This document shows, piece after piece, positions 23,321-31,829 of a stretch of DNA of 33,247 bases. The DNA comes from CAJGBR01 sp045637425 (GTDB taxonomy: Bacteria > Bacteroidota > Bacteroidia > Bacteroidales > Rikenellaceae). Where the stretch lies: contig JAZTZL010000034.1 in the NCBI GenBank assembly GCA_045637425.1, positions 1 to 33,247 of the forward strand. The letters are read 5' to 3'. Both the position numbers and the translations under genes were made by a program. The number at the start of each line of letters is the position of its first letter. Positions within the stretch are counted from its first letter, which is position 1. The notes below the pieces were generated by a model. The model was not told the DNA's origin. It ran no database searches and saw nothing but the letters and a program-made list of their open reading frames with translations.

Positions 23321-24127
23321 ATGAAGACATATAAAAAGACAATGACCATAGCAGGCTCAGATCCCTCGGGTGGAGCCGGAATTCAAGCCGATATCAAGGC
23401 AATCTCGGCGTGCGGAGCCTATGCTCAAGCGGTAATCACATCACTGACATCTCAAAACACACTCGGAGTGCAGGGCGTTCACACTACGCCGGCCGAAGTG
23501 GTGAGAACTCAGGCAGAATCGGTGCTTGACGATTTGGGGTGCGACTCGATGAAGACGGGAATGTTGCCCAATGCCGAGATAATTGAAACAGTAGCCGATT
23601 TGATTCGCCGTTACAACATTCAGCACGTTGTGGTAGACCCCGTGGCAATTTCGACTTCGGGTGCGAAGTTGATTTCGGAAGAGGCTATCGTTGCTCAACG
23701 CGAATTGCTGATGCCGTTGGCCGAGGTTATAACTCCGAACCTGCATGAGGCTGAAATGCTAAGTGGAATGAAAATTAGTGGACATTCTGATTTTGCCCGT
23801 GCTGCGGAGAGAATACTCGAACTCGGAGCAAAGGCCGTGCTGATAAAGGGCGGACATCTTACTGACCAGATGTTGACAGATACGCTTTACTGCTCAGACG
23901 GCAGAACGTATGATTACACAAATGCTCGTATCGACACTCCGAATACGCACGGAACAGGTTGCACACTGTCGGCATCAATGGCTGCATATCTGGCGCAAGG
24001 ATACCCATTGCACGAGGCTGCAGGGCTGGCTATCGACTACCTGCACCGAGCAATAGAGGTGGGTGCGAAGTATGAGTGCGGACACGGACACGGTCCGGTA
24101 CACCACTACTATAGATTTTGGGAATAA
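23321..24127 (+). CDS. thiD: Hydroxymethylpyrimidine/phosphomethylpyrimidine kinase
   Basis: The 268-residue ribokinase-fold enzyme phosphorylates HMP and HMP-P for thiamine synthesis. It begins MKTYKKTMTIAGSDPSGGAGIQADIK and has MKTGML, VVDPVAISTSG, TPNLHEAEML, IKGGHL and the ATP-site GTGCTLSASMAAYLAQG. It pairs functionally with thiL just upstream, although the HMP synthase ThiC is not here. The C-terminus is His-rich (YECGHGHGPVHHYYRFWE). Confidence 0.95.
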   Translation: MKTYKKTMTIAGSDPSGGAGIQADIKAISACGAYAQAVITSLTSQNTLGVQGVHTTPAEVVRTQAESVLDDLGCDSMKTGMLPNAEIIETVADLIRRYNIQHVVVDPVAISTSGAKLISEEAIVAQRELLMPLAEVITPNLHEAEMLSGMKISGHSDFARAAERILELGAKAVLIKGGHLTDQMLTDTLYCSDGRTYDYTNARIDTPNTHGTGCTLSASMAAYLAQGYPLHEAAGLAIDYLHRAIEVGAKYECGHGHGPVHHYYRFWE

Positions 24128-24132
24128 AGGCG

Positions 24133-24405
24133 ATGAAAGTAGGTAATAAATTATATCTGATTACGATAGCAATCTTTTTACTGATGGTGTGTTTCGTGGA
24201 TAAGAACAACCTTATCGAGCGTTACAGACTGTACAACGAGATACGCGAACTCGAGCAGCAAAAGATTTACTATCTTGAACAAATCAGAAAGGATAGTCTT
24301 GAGATAGAGTCGCTTAAGAGTGATTCGAGCCTCGAGCGCATTGCGCGTGAATTGTACCTTATGAAACGTAAAAATGAAACTATTTTCATCGTAAACGAAA
24401 AATAA
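24133..24405 (+). CDS. FtsB/DivIC-family septum formation initiator
   Basis: The 90-residue bitopic protein has a short cytoplasmic start, one membrane helix at about residues 8-22, and a coiled coil at about 30-75, ending in the family's IARELYLMKRKNETIFIV. It should join the FtsL/FtsQ-like complex that activates septal cell-wall synthesis. The ATG at 24133 lies 5 nt after the thiD stop; the longer frame starts with TTG inside thiD. Co-transcription with thiamine genes looks incidental. Confidence 0.85.
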   Translation: MKVGNKLYLITIAIFLLMVCFVDKNNLIERYRLYNEIRELEQQKIYYLEQIRKDSLEIESLKSDSSLERIARELYLMKRKNETIFIVNEK

Positions 24406-24440
24406 TTTGCATTTTAAGTACAACCTAACAATATTTTCTC

Positions 24441-24448
24441 TATTTTTG
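24441..24448 (+). promoter_or_regulatory. tRNA-Gln promoter -7 box
   Basis: TATTTTTG fits TAnnTTTG and lies 24 nt before the tRNA. I see no TTTG at the right -33 spacing. Confidence 0.5.
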
Positions 24449-24472
24449 CATTGCAAAACAGAAGATAAGTAT

Positions 24473-24543
24473 TGACCCATGGTGTAATGGTAACACTACA
24501 GATTCTGGTTCTGTCTTTCTGGGTTCGAGTCCTAGTGGGTCAA
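24473..24543 (+). tRNA. tRNA-Gln (anticodon CUG)
   Basis: A 71-nt cloverleaf has a perfect acceptor stem TGACCCA/TGGGTCA, anticodon stem ACAGA/TCTGT with loop TTCTGGT giving CUG, and T-arm CTGGG/CCTAG around TTCGAGT. CCA is not encoded. Confidence 0.94.
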
Positions 24544-24578
24544 CAATTTTTGTAATTTTTTTTACCATAGTGTAACAG

Positions 24579-24609
24579 AGCGAAACCTGTCGATGAGACA
24601 CGTTTCGCT
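24579..24609 (+). terminator. tRNA-Gln terminator
   Basis: A long stem (AGCGAAAC pairing with GTTTCGCT, then TGTC with GACA inside, one mismatch between) is followed by TATTTTTTTT. Confidence 0.82.
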
Positions 24610-24631
24610 TATTTTTTTTACCTTACCATAA

Positions 24632-24667
24632 AAAAGTAGCCCGACATCGAAAGGTCGGGCTACTTTT
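24632..24667. terminator. Bidirectional terminator after the alpha-oxoamine synthase gene
   Basis: A perfect 14-bp stem (24632-24645 with 24654-24667) with loop ATCGAAAG starts in A and ends in T, so it works on both strands. Its core TAGCCCGAC/GTCGGGCTA recurs at 32616-32640. Confidence 0.85.
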
Positions 24668-24689
24668 ATTTCAAACCGATAATTGTTTC

Positions 24690-25937
24690 TTAGTCAGCAA
24701 CGCTCGGCATTGGTTTTTGGTATTCACCGGCGAGCAATTTGCCACGAATTGATTCGAAGCACTTCAGTGTGTAATCAACATCTTCGAGAGTGTGAACTGC
24801 AGTCGGAATCAAACGCAAGATGATTTCACCCTTCGGGATAACCGGGTAAACCACTACTGAACAGAACAAACCGTGATTTTCGCGGAGGTCATACACCAAG
24901 TTGGTTGCCTCTTCAACGCCACCCTTCATATAAACCGGAGTTACAGGAGAGTTGGTTACGCCGATGTCGAAACCTCTTTCAGTCAAACCGTTTTGCAGTG
25001 CGCGTACGATAGTCCACAATTTTTCTTTCAATTCAGGACGTTGTTGCAACATATCCAGACGCTTTTCAGCACCCAATACCATAGGCATCGGCAGCGACTT
25101 AGCGTAAAGTTGTGAACGCATATTGTAACGCAAGTAGTCGATGATATATTTTTCAGAAGCTACGAAAGCGCCGATACCAGCCATAGATTTAGCGAATGTA
25201 CCGAAGTGTACGTCTACGCCATCTTCTACGCCGAAGTGTTCCGGAGTACCAGAACCTGTTTCACCCATTGTGCCGAAACCGTGAGCATCGTCAACCAACA
25301 GACGGAAGTTGAATTCCTTCTTCATAGCAACGATTTCGTCGAGTTTACCGAGGTCACCTTTCATACCGAATACACCTTCAGTGATAACCAAAACGCCACC
25401 ACCTGTCTCTTCTGCAAGTTTTGTAGCACGTTCGAGTTCCTTGCGGCAAGCTGCCATATTGTTGTGCGGGAATACGAAACGTTTACCTGTGTGCATTCTC
25501 AGACCGTCGATGATACAAGCGTGTGCTTCCGAGTCATAAACTACTACGTCGCGGCGAGTCAGCAATGAATCGATAATAGAAGTCATACCTTGATAACCGT
25601 AGTTCAACAGGAAGCAGTCGGGTTTGTGGCAGAAGTCAGCCAATCGACGTTCGAGATGTTCGTGGTATTTAGTTTGACCACTCATCATACGAGCACCCAT
25701 CGGAGCTGCCATACCGAATTCTTTTGCTGCATCGGCATCAGCCTTCATTACTTCAGGGTCATTAGCCAGACCGAGGTAGTTATTCAAGCTCCAGTTGAGG
25801 ACTTTTTTACCTCTGAAAATCATATATGGGCCGATTGGGCCTTCGAGTTTCGGGAATGAAAAATATCCGTGACTCAATTTACGATATTGGCCAATAGGGC
25901 CACCGTCGTTTTGTTTGATTCTATCAAAAATATCCAC
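24690..25937 (-). CDS. Alpha-oxoamine synthase family enzyme, candidate cysteate fatty-acyl transferase
   Basis: The 415-residue PLP enzyme condenses an amino acid with an acyl thioester. Visible residues are H139 in DSEAHACIIDG, D216 in VDDAHGFGTMG and the PLP lysine K250 in GTFAKSMAGIG. The family includes serine palmitoyltransferase, 2-amino-3-ketobutyrate CoA ligase and the cysteate fatty-acyl transferase that makes 3-ketocapnine in sulfonolipid synthesis. The last is favoured by a cysteate synthase-like gene 2.6 kb away on the same strand; SPT or KBL remains possible. Codon use suggests high expression. A -7 box TAACTTTG lies 75 nt upstream of the start. Confidence 0.8.
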   Translation of the reverse strand: MDIFDRIKQNDGGPIGQYRKLSHGYFSFPKLEGPIGPYMIFRGKKVLNWSLNNYLGLANDPEVMKADADAAKEFGMAAPMGARMMSGQTKYHEHLERRLADFCHKPDCFLLNYGYQGMTSIIDSLLTRRDVVVYDSEAHACIIDGLRMHTGKRFVFPHNNMAACRKELERATKLAEETGGGVLVITEGVFGMKGDLGKLDEIVAMKKEFNFRLLVDDAHGFGTMGETGSGTPEHFGVEDGVDVHFGTFAKSMAGIGAFVASEKYIIDYLRYNMRSQLYAKSLPMPMVLGAEKRLDMLQQRPELKEKLWTIVRALQNGLTERGFDIGVTNSPVTPVYMKGGVEEATNLVYDLRENHGLFCSVVVYPVIPKGEIILRLIPTAVHTLEDVDYTLKCFESIRGKLLAGEYQKPMPSVAD

Positions 25938-26011
25938 TGTATAAAGTTTTATGATTTTTTAATTTATGTATTGCCAAATTGTTTTTTGTCAGCATAATAC
26001 GTTTAATCACG

Positions 26012-26019
26012 CAAAGTTA
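26012..26019 (-). promoter_or_regulatory. Promoter -7 box of the alpha-oxoamine synthase gene
   Basis: TAACTTTG on the minus strand lies 75 nt before the start codon, implying a leader of about 65 nt. No clear -33 element is seen. Confidence 0.5.
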
Positions 26020-26084
26020 CCGAAAAATTTTCAGAGGTGGAACTCAACAGACAGTTTTTTGTCTAAAATACGCATTTAGACTTA

Positions 26085-27131
26085 TTAGCACATTTCACAA
26101 ATAAGTACGAAATTATAGATGACCATTCCGATTGGGATAAGCCAGAATATCCATTTTGAGAATCGGTTGTTGTTCTGCAGGAAGTAGTGTGAAAGGATAA
26201 TCGACAATGGAACACAATTCATCACTATTGTTTGTGGAGCACTGCTTGGCAAAAATAGCGAAACGAGTGTTACGACTAGCAGTTGAAAAACCATCAGATT
26301 GAGAAATTTTCGCTGTCTGCGGCGGGCGTATCTCAGGGTATTTCTCATAGATGAGATAGCAGCAAGAGAGGCAACAACGAGAGGTAGTGCTGATAATGTC
26401 AATATGCTTATACCCAATCTGTTCGAGGTGTCAACCCACTGTGCAATGTTCTGTGTTGATGGGGTAGTCAGACTACGCCACAATTCGTTAGCAATAGCCA
26501 TAAATGGGCTGCCAGATATCCAATCCAGGTATGAGTAGATGAATAGCGGTATAATTAGTCCGACTATTGTACAGAAGAATTCGCGTGCACCACGATTTAG
26601 CAATGCCACCGAAATCAGAAGCGTTGCGACCGAAACAATCGACTGCGGGTAGATTAGCGTGGATATTGTGGTCAGAAGTCCTGCGTAGAAAAATTCTGCG
26701 ATTGAACTGCTACGTTTGAAACCCTTGAACAGTAACGAGAAAAGCCATACCTGCAAGATGATAACAATCAGCATTTTGATTGACCCTACAGACGAGAACA
26801 GGCCAATGGTTAATGAGGGGAAAAGCAGTATCGGGTAGTATGACCGCTCTTCGAAAACCAGGTTTTTGATAGACGTGCGGGTAACCAAAAGCGATGCAAT
26901 CAGCACCAACGCAAATTTGGTCAGAGTTATTAACCACGAAGGCCAACTATCTATTTTAGAGAGTATTATGTCGGGGTATAGGTCACTATTATACACACTG
27001 CCCATTGCTGTCTCGTTTACCACCCACCATTGGGTAGACTGAAACAACAACACATTCTTCAGTTCGAGTGCTGCAAACAGCAGCACAAAAAACAGAAGTG
27101 ATAAAATGAAATTCTGGTGAAACCTCATCAC
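26085..27131 (-). CDS. Multi-pass membrane protein of unknown function (DUF6427-like)
   Basis: The 348-residue protein has about nine or ten hydrophobic segments covering most of its length and few charged loops. A basic loop, RYARRRQRKF, is near residue 270. Bacteroidota encode similar proteins of unknown role beside purD; the DUF6427 assignment is from memory. It starts 27 nt after the purD stop and probably shares its transcript. No transporter signature is recognised. The second codon is also ATG, so either start is possible. Confidence 0.65.
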   Translation of the reverse strand: MMRFHQNFILSLLFFVLLFAALELKNVLLFQSTQWWVVNETAMGSVYNSDLYPDIILSKIDSWPSWLITLTKFALVLIASLLVTRTSIKNLVFEERSYYPILLFPSLTIGLFSSVGSIKMLIVIILQVWLFSLLFKGFKRSSSIAEFFYAGLLTTISTLIYPQSIVSVATLLISVALLNRGAREFFCTIVGLIIPLFIYSYLDWISGSPFMAIANELWRSLTTPSTQNIAQWVDTSNRLGISILTLSALPLVVASLAAISSMRNTLRYARRRQRKFLNLMVFQLLVVTLVSLFLPSSAPQTIVMNCVPLSIILSHYFLQNNNRFSKWIFWLIPIGMVIYNFVLICEMC

Positions 27132-27158
27132 CCGATTATATCGCGTCTAAATATTTTT

Positions 27159-28451
27159 CTACATCAGGTCTTTGCCGATATCGCGACGGTAGTACATACC
27201 CTCGAAACTGATTTTTTCAATCTCGGCATAACTCTTCGCAGCACACTCAGCAATTGAGTCGCCCAAAGATGTAACACACAATACTCTTCCGCCTGAGGTG
27301 TAAAGTGTGTCCTTTTCGAGTTTTGTTCCTGCGTGGTACACGATGCTGTCAGTTACGTTTTCAACACCTGTAATTGGCAGTCCTTTTTGATAATCGCCTG
27401 GATAACCGCCCGATGTGCACATAACTGTAACTGCCTGACGCGGAGATATTACCACCTCTTTCTTGTCCAGAGTTTTGAATGCTATTCCTTCGAAGAGGTC
27501 AATAAGGTCAGATTCGATTCTTGTGAATACGACTTCGCTTTCTGGGTCGCCCATTCTGACGTTGTATTCGATTACATATGGGTCGCCTGCGCAATTCATC
27601 AATCCGAAGAATATGAAGCCGTTGTAGTCGATTTTATCAGCTTTCAGGCCCTCGATTGTAGGTTCGATAATTCGGCTGATGACCTTATCCATAAACTCCT
27701 TATCTGCGAACGGAACAGGAGAAACTGCTCCCATACCACCTGTATTCAGTCCTTGATCGCCTTCGCCGATGCGTTTGTAGTCTTTCGCTTCGGGCAGCAA
27801 CTTGTAGTTCACGCCGTCCGTAGCCACGAATACCGAGAGTTCGATACCTGAGAGGAATTGTTCAATTACGATATTATTGCCTGCCATACCGAATTGTCCA
27901 CCCAAGATGGTTTTGACAGCCTCTTTTGCAGATTCGATATCATTTTCGATAAGTACGCCCTTGCCTGCTGCCAGCCCGTCAGCCTTCAGTACATACGGAG
28001 CCTCCAGCGTCTCGAGGAACTTGCACGCATCTTCGGCGCAATCTTTCGAGAACGATCGGTATGCTGCTGTCGGAATGCCGTGTCTCATCATAAAGTCTTT
28101 AGCGAAAGCCTTGCTACCTTCGAGTCGGGCACCTGCCATAGATGGGCCGATGACCGGAACGTGGTAAATATCCGAGTCGTTTTGGAAGTAGTCCGCAATA
28201 CCTTTTACCAGCGGTTCTTCGGGACCTACTACTACGAGATTGATATTATTCGAGATGACGAATTGTTTAATGCCGCCAAAATTAACCGGAGAAAGGTCGG
28301 GTACGTTGATGCCGCAAGAGGCCGTACCGCCGTTACCGGTTGCAATATATAGTTTCGCAACTCTTTGACTCTCTGATATTTTCTTTGCAATAGCGTGCTC
28401 TCTGCCGCCAGAGCCCAAGAGCAAGACATTTACAGCGTGGGGTAATTTCAT
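27159..28451 (-). CDS. purD: Phosphoribosylamine-glycine ligase (GAR synthetase)
   Basis: The 430-residue ATP-grasp enzyme makes glycinamide ribonucleotide in purine synthesis. It begins with LLLGSGGREHAIAKKI, has VGPEEPLVKGIADYF, the ATP-grasp loop YVLKADGLAAGKGVLI, GEGDQGLNTGGMGAVSP, and the metal site VIEYNVRMGDPESEVV. Length is normal. A -7 box TACCTTTG on the minus strand (complement at 28478-28485) lies 26 nt upstream. Confidence 0.95.
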   Translation of the reverse strand: MKLPHAVNVLLLGSGGREHAIAKKISESQRVAKLYIATGNGGTASCGINVPDLSPVNFGGIKQFVISNNINLVVVGPEEPLVKGIADYFQNDSDIYHVPVIGPSMAGARLEGSKAFAKDFMMRHGIPTAAYRSFSKDCAEDACKFLETLEAPYVLKADGLAAGKGVLIENDIESAKEAVKTILGGQFGMAGNNIVIEQFLSGIELSVFVATDGVNYKLLPEAKDYKRIGEGDQGLNTGGMGAVSPVPFADKEFMDKVISRIIEPTIEGLKADKIDYNGFIFFGLMNCAGDPYVIEYNVRMGDPESEVVFTRIESDLIDLFEGIAFKTLDKKEVVISPRQAVTVMCTSGGYPGDYQKGLPITGVENVTDSIVYHAGTKLEKDTLYTSGGRVLCVTSLGDSIAECAAKSYAEIEKISFEGMYYRRDIGKDLM

Positions 28452-28501
28452 ATACTTATCTGAAAGTTTATTTTCGACAAAGGTAACAATTTTAACGAAA
28501 A

Positions 28502-28559
28502 AACAACTCTGAATTGACTAAAATTACAAAATTTATTTTTCATCAATTCAGAGTCGTTT
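28502..28559 (-). terminator. Terminator of the cysteate synthase-like gene
   Basis: A 12-bp perfect core (28506-28517 with 28543-28554), extended past one A-C mismatch, encloses a 25-nt AT-rich loop. It is followed on the minus strand by a T-tract ending TTTTTTCG. Confidence 0.65.
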
Positions 28560-28575
28560 CTATATGTAATGGTTA

Positions 28576-29865
28576 TTAGAACAGTGCTTCCATCTGTTTT
28601 AGACACTCGTCCGGGTCGGCATCGATGGGGAATACGATAGAAGGTTTCAGGTAGTGCAACTCTTTGTCCTGTTTGTATCTCTTTTCGCCACCGCCGGTTA
28701 TGTTGAGCATTATGACTGCATCTGGATCAATTACTCGGTTGTGTACACACTGAATTAGAGATGCCAATGCTACGCCTGCCGCGGGGTGAATGTCTATTCC
28801 TTCTAGTTGCTCGAACAACTCAGCAGCCTTTGCTGAACTTTCATTGTCGGCACACAGAATCGTTCCCTCGCTATCGCGCAGTGCATCATACAATCCGCCG
28901 CAAATCGAGTAGGGCGGCTTACGGTTTGAGAGTACCTTCGCATCGATTGCGTTTGCAGCTATGCGAGCCAGATTGTCATCAAGTGGCAACATTGCTCGTG
29001 AATCAGCCTTCCACGCATCATACATCGGTGTGAATGGAATATTTTGAGATACTATAAGTCTCATTTTGTGATTACCGAATCGGCCGTCTTGAATCAGACG
29101 TTGGTTAGCCTCCCACGCTGCGATTGCCCCTGTGCCACTACCTACGGCTTGGAAATAGTAATCGGGAATGCGACCAATAACCTCGGCTGCCGACAGAACC
29201 GTCGTAGCCATACCATCACGACGTGCAATGTTTTTTGCTCCGCCCTCTGCGTAGAACTTAGGTGATTTAACTGCGATATTGCCCAAGTTGATGGCATCGA
29301 AGTAGTCGCTGCCACTTGCAGATGCTACGAGTTTTACGCAGTCATTCAGTGGCGCATCAAACCATAATGCGTTGAGATTGTCTTCGGGTACGGTCAGCAA
29401 CAGCGGAATGTTGTTATCCGAACAAACCTTTGCGAATGCTCGTGCAGTATTTCCTGCAGAAGAAACTACCAAAACTCGTTTGTCTTCTGGATTCATACGT
29501 CCGCACACACTGTATGCTTCAGTTTCTTTGAACGAACAGGTTGTCATATTGGCACCTATTTCAGGACGATAGCCGTTGAAACAGATGTACAGATTTTTGA
29601 GCCCGAGGTGTTCTGCCAGAGCCGAACTACGGTAGGTTACCGGTGCACTCGAGTTTTTTAACTTGCGGCGAATGGGCAACCAATCGGCAAAGCGATACAG
29701 TCCCTCCTCTTTAGGACCGAATTGGATTTGTTTTTGTTGATAATTTGCGCGAATGAGCGATGGTGTCTGGCAGTTCGGAGCATCGAGGCTCCAGCTTGCA
29801 TCATCGAAAGTCGCACCGTCATATATGTTTACAAGACGATAGCTTGTCGGAGTGAAGTTTGACAT
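28576..29865 (-). CDS. Cysteate synthase-like (threonine synthase family) PLP enzyme
   Basis: The 429-residue fold-type II PLP enzyme resembles threonine synthase. The lysine motif reads TTCSFKETEAYSV (K113) where threonine synthase has SFKDR; this is the form I associate with cysteate synthase. That enzyme converts O-phosphoserine and sulfite to L-cysteate. Other blocks are VVSSAGNTARAFA, FQAVGSGTGAIAAW and MLNITGGGEKRY. L-cysteate would feed the alpha-oxoamine synthase 2.6 kb downstream. The ATG at 29865 is used: the 139-codon extension upstream is AT-rich and overlaps the divergent regulator gene. Threonine synthase is the alternative. Confidence 0.82.
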   Translation of the reverse strand: MSNFTPTSYRLVNIYDGATFDDASWSLDAPNCQTPSLIRANYQQKQIQFGPKEEGLYRFADWLPIRRKLKNSSAPVTYRSSALAEHLGLKNLYICFNGYRPEIGANMTTCSFKETEAYSVCGRMNPEDKRVLVVSSAGNTARAFAKVCSDNNIPLLLTVPEDNLNALWFDAPLNDCVKLVASASGSDYFDAINLGNIAVKSPKFYAEGGAKNIARRDGMATTVLSAAEVIGRIPDYYFQAVGSGTGAIAAWEANQRLIQDGRFGNHKMRLIVSQNIPFTPMYDAWKADSRAMLPLDDNLARIAANAIDAKVLSNRKPPYSICGGLYDALRDSEGTILCADNESSAKAAELFEQLEGIDIHPAAGVALASLIQCVHNRVIDPDAVIMLNITGGGEKRYKQDKELHYLKPSIVFPIDADPDECLKQMEALF

Positions 29866-30042
29866 AATCTGTAATTTAATTTTATTGAGTGCAAAGTTGG
29901 CATTTTTTTTATAATTCGCAATATTTTTTTGCTGTTTATTGCAGAAATAAAGAATAATTTGCAGAATGCAAAAGTTTTTAGTATCTTGCACCTCAAATCT
30001 GGCGAGGATTTTATTGATTAAAACAATTTTGTATTGGCAGAT

Positions 30043-30690
30043 ATGGTAGAAAAAAGTTCCACAAAATTGCTCTACACGATGGGCGAGGTTGCGGAAATGT
30101 TTGATGTTAATCCATCGTTGTTGAGATATTGGGAGAAGAATTTTTCGATTCTTAAACCTCAGAAAAACAAGAAGGGAAATAGACTGTTTACGGCTAAGGA
30201 TATAGAGAATCTCAAGATTATCTATCATCTCGTCCGTGAGCGCGGTATGACTATTGAAGGAGCCAAACGTCAGTTGAAACAATCTCGTGTTGAAGTTGAG
30301 AGGGATACGGCTATTATGGAGCGACTCGAAACTATTCGTGCGATGTTGTTGCAGATTAAGAATGAGTTTAAGGAGGCGGCCGATGCTGGAGAGGTGGAGA
30401 TCGAAATTGACCAGACTGCCATAGACCGCAAACTTGAAGAACAGGTGTCGGAGAACGAGTCTATGCCGACAATTCAGGATTTGTTTGGCGAGTTGCCACC
30501 ACCTGCTCCGTCTACGGAGGTCGAGAATCTGAATCCGAATTCAATTCACGAATTCGACAGAATGCATAACGAGAAAATCAAAAGTAAAATTATGTCGGTA
30601 GATTTGCCACCAAATCCGTCGTTGTTTGACCAGGAGCGTGTTGCAGATACGAATGCCGATTCGGAACAGAAACAATCATCACTATTTTAA
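30043..30690 (+). CDS. MerR-family transcriptional regulator
   Basis: The 215-residue protein has an N-terminal MerR winged helix (residues about 9-80: LLYTMGEVAEMFDVNPSLLRYWEKNF, written in the family pattern) and then a helical linker. The acidic, Pro-rich C-terminal tail carries no obvious effector domain or metal-binding cysteines. I use the ATG at 30043 rather than TTG at 30034. It diverges from the cysteate synthase-like gene and precedes the nif3-like gene by 12 nt, so it probably heads a plus-strand unit. The target is unknown. Confidence 0.82.
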   Translation: MVEKSSTKLLYTMGEVAEMFDVNPSLLRYWEKNFSILKPQKNKKGNRLFTAKDIENLKIIYHLVRERGMTIEGAKRQLKQSRVEVERDTAIMERLETIRAMLLQIKNEFKEAADAGEVEIEIDQTAIDRKLEEQVSENESMPTIQDLFGELPPPAPSTEVENLNPNSIHEFDRMHNEKIKSKIMSVDLPPNPSLFDQERVADTNADSEQKQSSLF

Positions 30691-30702
30691 TAGTTTGATT
30701 AT

Positions 30703-31797
30703 ATGAAAGTTAAAGATGTAGTATCGTTGATTGAACAGTTGGCTCCGCCACATTATCAAGAAGACTACGACAATACGGGACTCACTGCTGGAAATCCAAA
30801 CGATGAGGTTTCTGGCGTGATGTTGTGTCTTGATGTTACAGATGAGGTGATTGAACAGGCACGCACCTGTGGTACAAATATGATTATTTCGCACCACCCG
30901 CTGGTATTCAAACCGTTGAAACGTCTGACCGATGCTACGCGCCCAGAGCGACTGATGGCTAAGGCGATAAGATATGGAATGGCGCTGTATGCGTGTCATA
31001 CGTCGCTCGACTCGGCTCGAGATGGAGTCAGTTGGAGAATGGCTCAAATTCTCGGGTTGCAGAATGTGCGTACGCTCGAGCAACGTAACGGCGAATTGCG
31101 TAAGATTGTAGTCTACGTTCCCGAGAGTCACGCTGAGCAGGTGAGAGAGGCGATGTTTGCTGCCGGAGCAGGCGCAATCGGACGCTATGACAAGTGTAGT
31201 TTCAACTCTGCTGGAGTGGGAACATTCCGTGCAGGCAGCGATTGCCGTCCTTTTGTGGGCGAAATCGGAGTCAGAGAAGATGCTCCTGAGGTGAAAATAG
31301 AAACGGTGGTACCCAGACACTTATGCAATTCCGTAGTGAACGCAGCCCGTCGAGTGCACCCCTATGAGGAGATGGCGTATGATATTTATACGTTGAATAA
31401 TGTAGCTGAGGGTATCGGCTTGGGTACGATAGGTGACTTGCCCGAAAAAATGGAGATAATGAGCTTCATCAAACAGATAAAAGAAAAGTTCAAATGTGAA
31501 CATATCGAGTATAATGAACCGCACTGCGAAATGGTGAGTAGAGTGGCGATGTGCGGCGGCTCGGGAGCCTCGTTTGCGCAGCTCGCAGCCGCTTGTGGTG
31601 CAGAGGTTTTCATTACCGGCGAGATGAAATTCAGTGAGTTTTTCGATACCGAAGGCGTGATTACAGCAGTAAGAATCGGCCACTATGAGAGCGAAATTTG
31701 CGCAGTTGATATTTTATTTGATTATCTTACGAAAAAAATACCTAACTTTGCAGTTCGCAAATGTGGAATCTCGACAAACCCGATTCGCCATTTGTAG
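30703..31797 (+). CDS. Nif3/YbgI-family (DUF34) dinuclear metal-centre protein
   Basis: The 364-residue protein has the family start YDNTGLTAGNP, the first metal motif ISHHPLVFKPLK near residue 67, a central insertion related to PII-like domains (about 125-230), and the C-terminal ligand segment VRIGHYESE near residue 330. The family is widespread; a GTP cyclohydrolase-like role has been suggested for some members, but no role is settled. It lies between the MerR-like and zinc-ribbon genes, and its last codons overlap a -7 box TAACTTTG at 31743-31750 that may drive the next gene. Confidence 0.88.
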   Translation: MKVKDVVSLIEQLAPPHYQEDYDNTGLTAGNPNDEVSGVMLCLDVTDEVIEQARTCGTNMIISHHPLVFKPLKRLTDATRPERLMAKAIRYGMALYACHTSLDSARDGVSWRMAQILGLQNVRTLEQRNGELRKIVVYVPESHAEQVREAMFAAGAGAIGRYDKCSFNSAGVGTFRAGSDCRPFVGEIGVREDAPEVKIETVVPRHLCNSVVNAARRVHPYEEMAYDIYTLNNVAEGIGLGTIGDLPEKMEIMSFIKQIKEKFKCEHIEYNEPHCEMVSRVAMCGGSGASFAQLAAACGAEVFITGEMKFSEFFDTEGVITAVRIGHYESEICAVDILFDYLTKKIPNFAVRKCGISTNPIRHL

Positions 31798-31829
31798 ACC
31801 TTTTTTTGATTGAAAACATTTAATAAGAT

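Noticed and set aside
28576..29865. Plain threonine synthase
   Set aside because: The PLP-lysine motif is CSFKETEAYS rather than SFKDR and the overall sequence fits the cysteate synthase branch; kept as an alternative only.
29866..30282. N-terminal extension of 139 codons on the cysteate synthase-like gene
   Set aside because: It is AT-rich, has no family similarity, overlaps the divergent MerR-like gene, and the ATG at 29865 gives the expected N-terminus.
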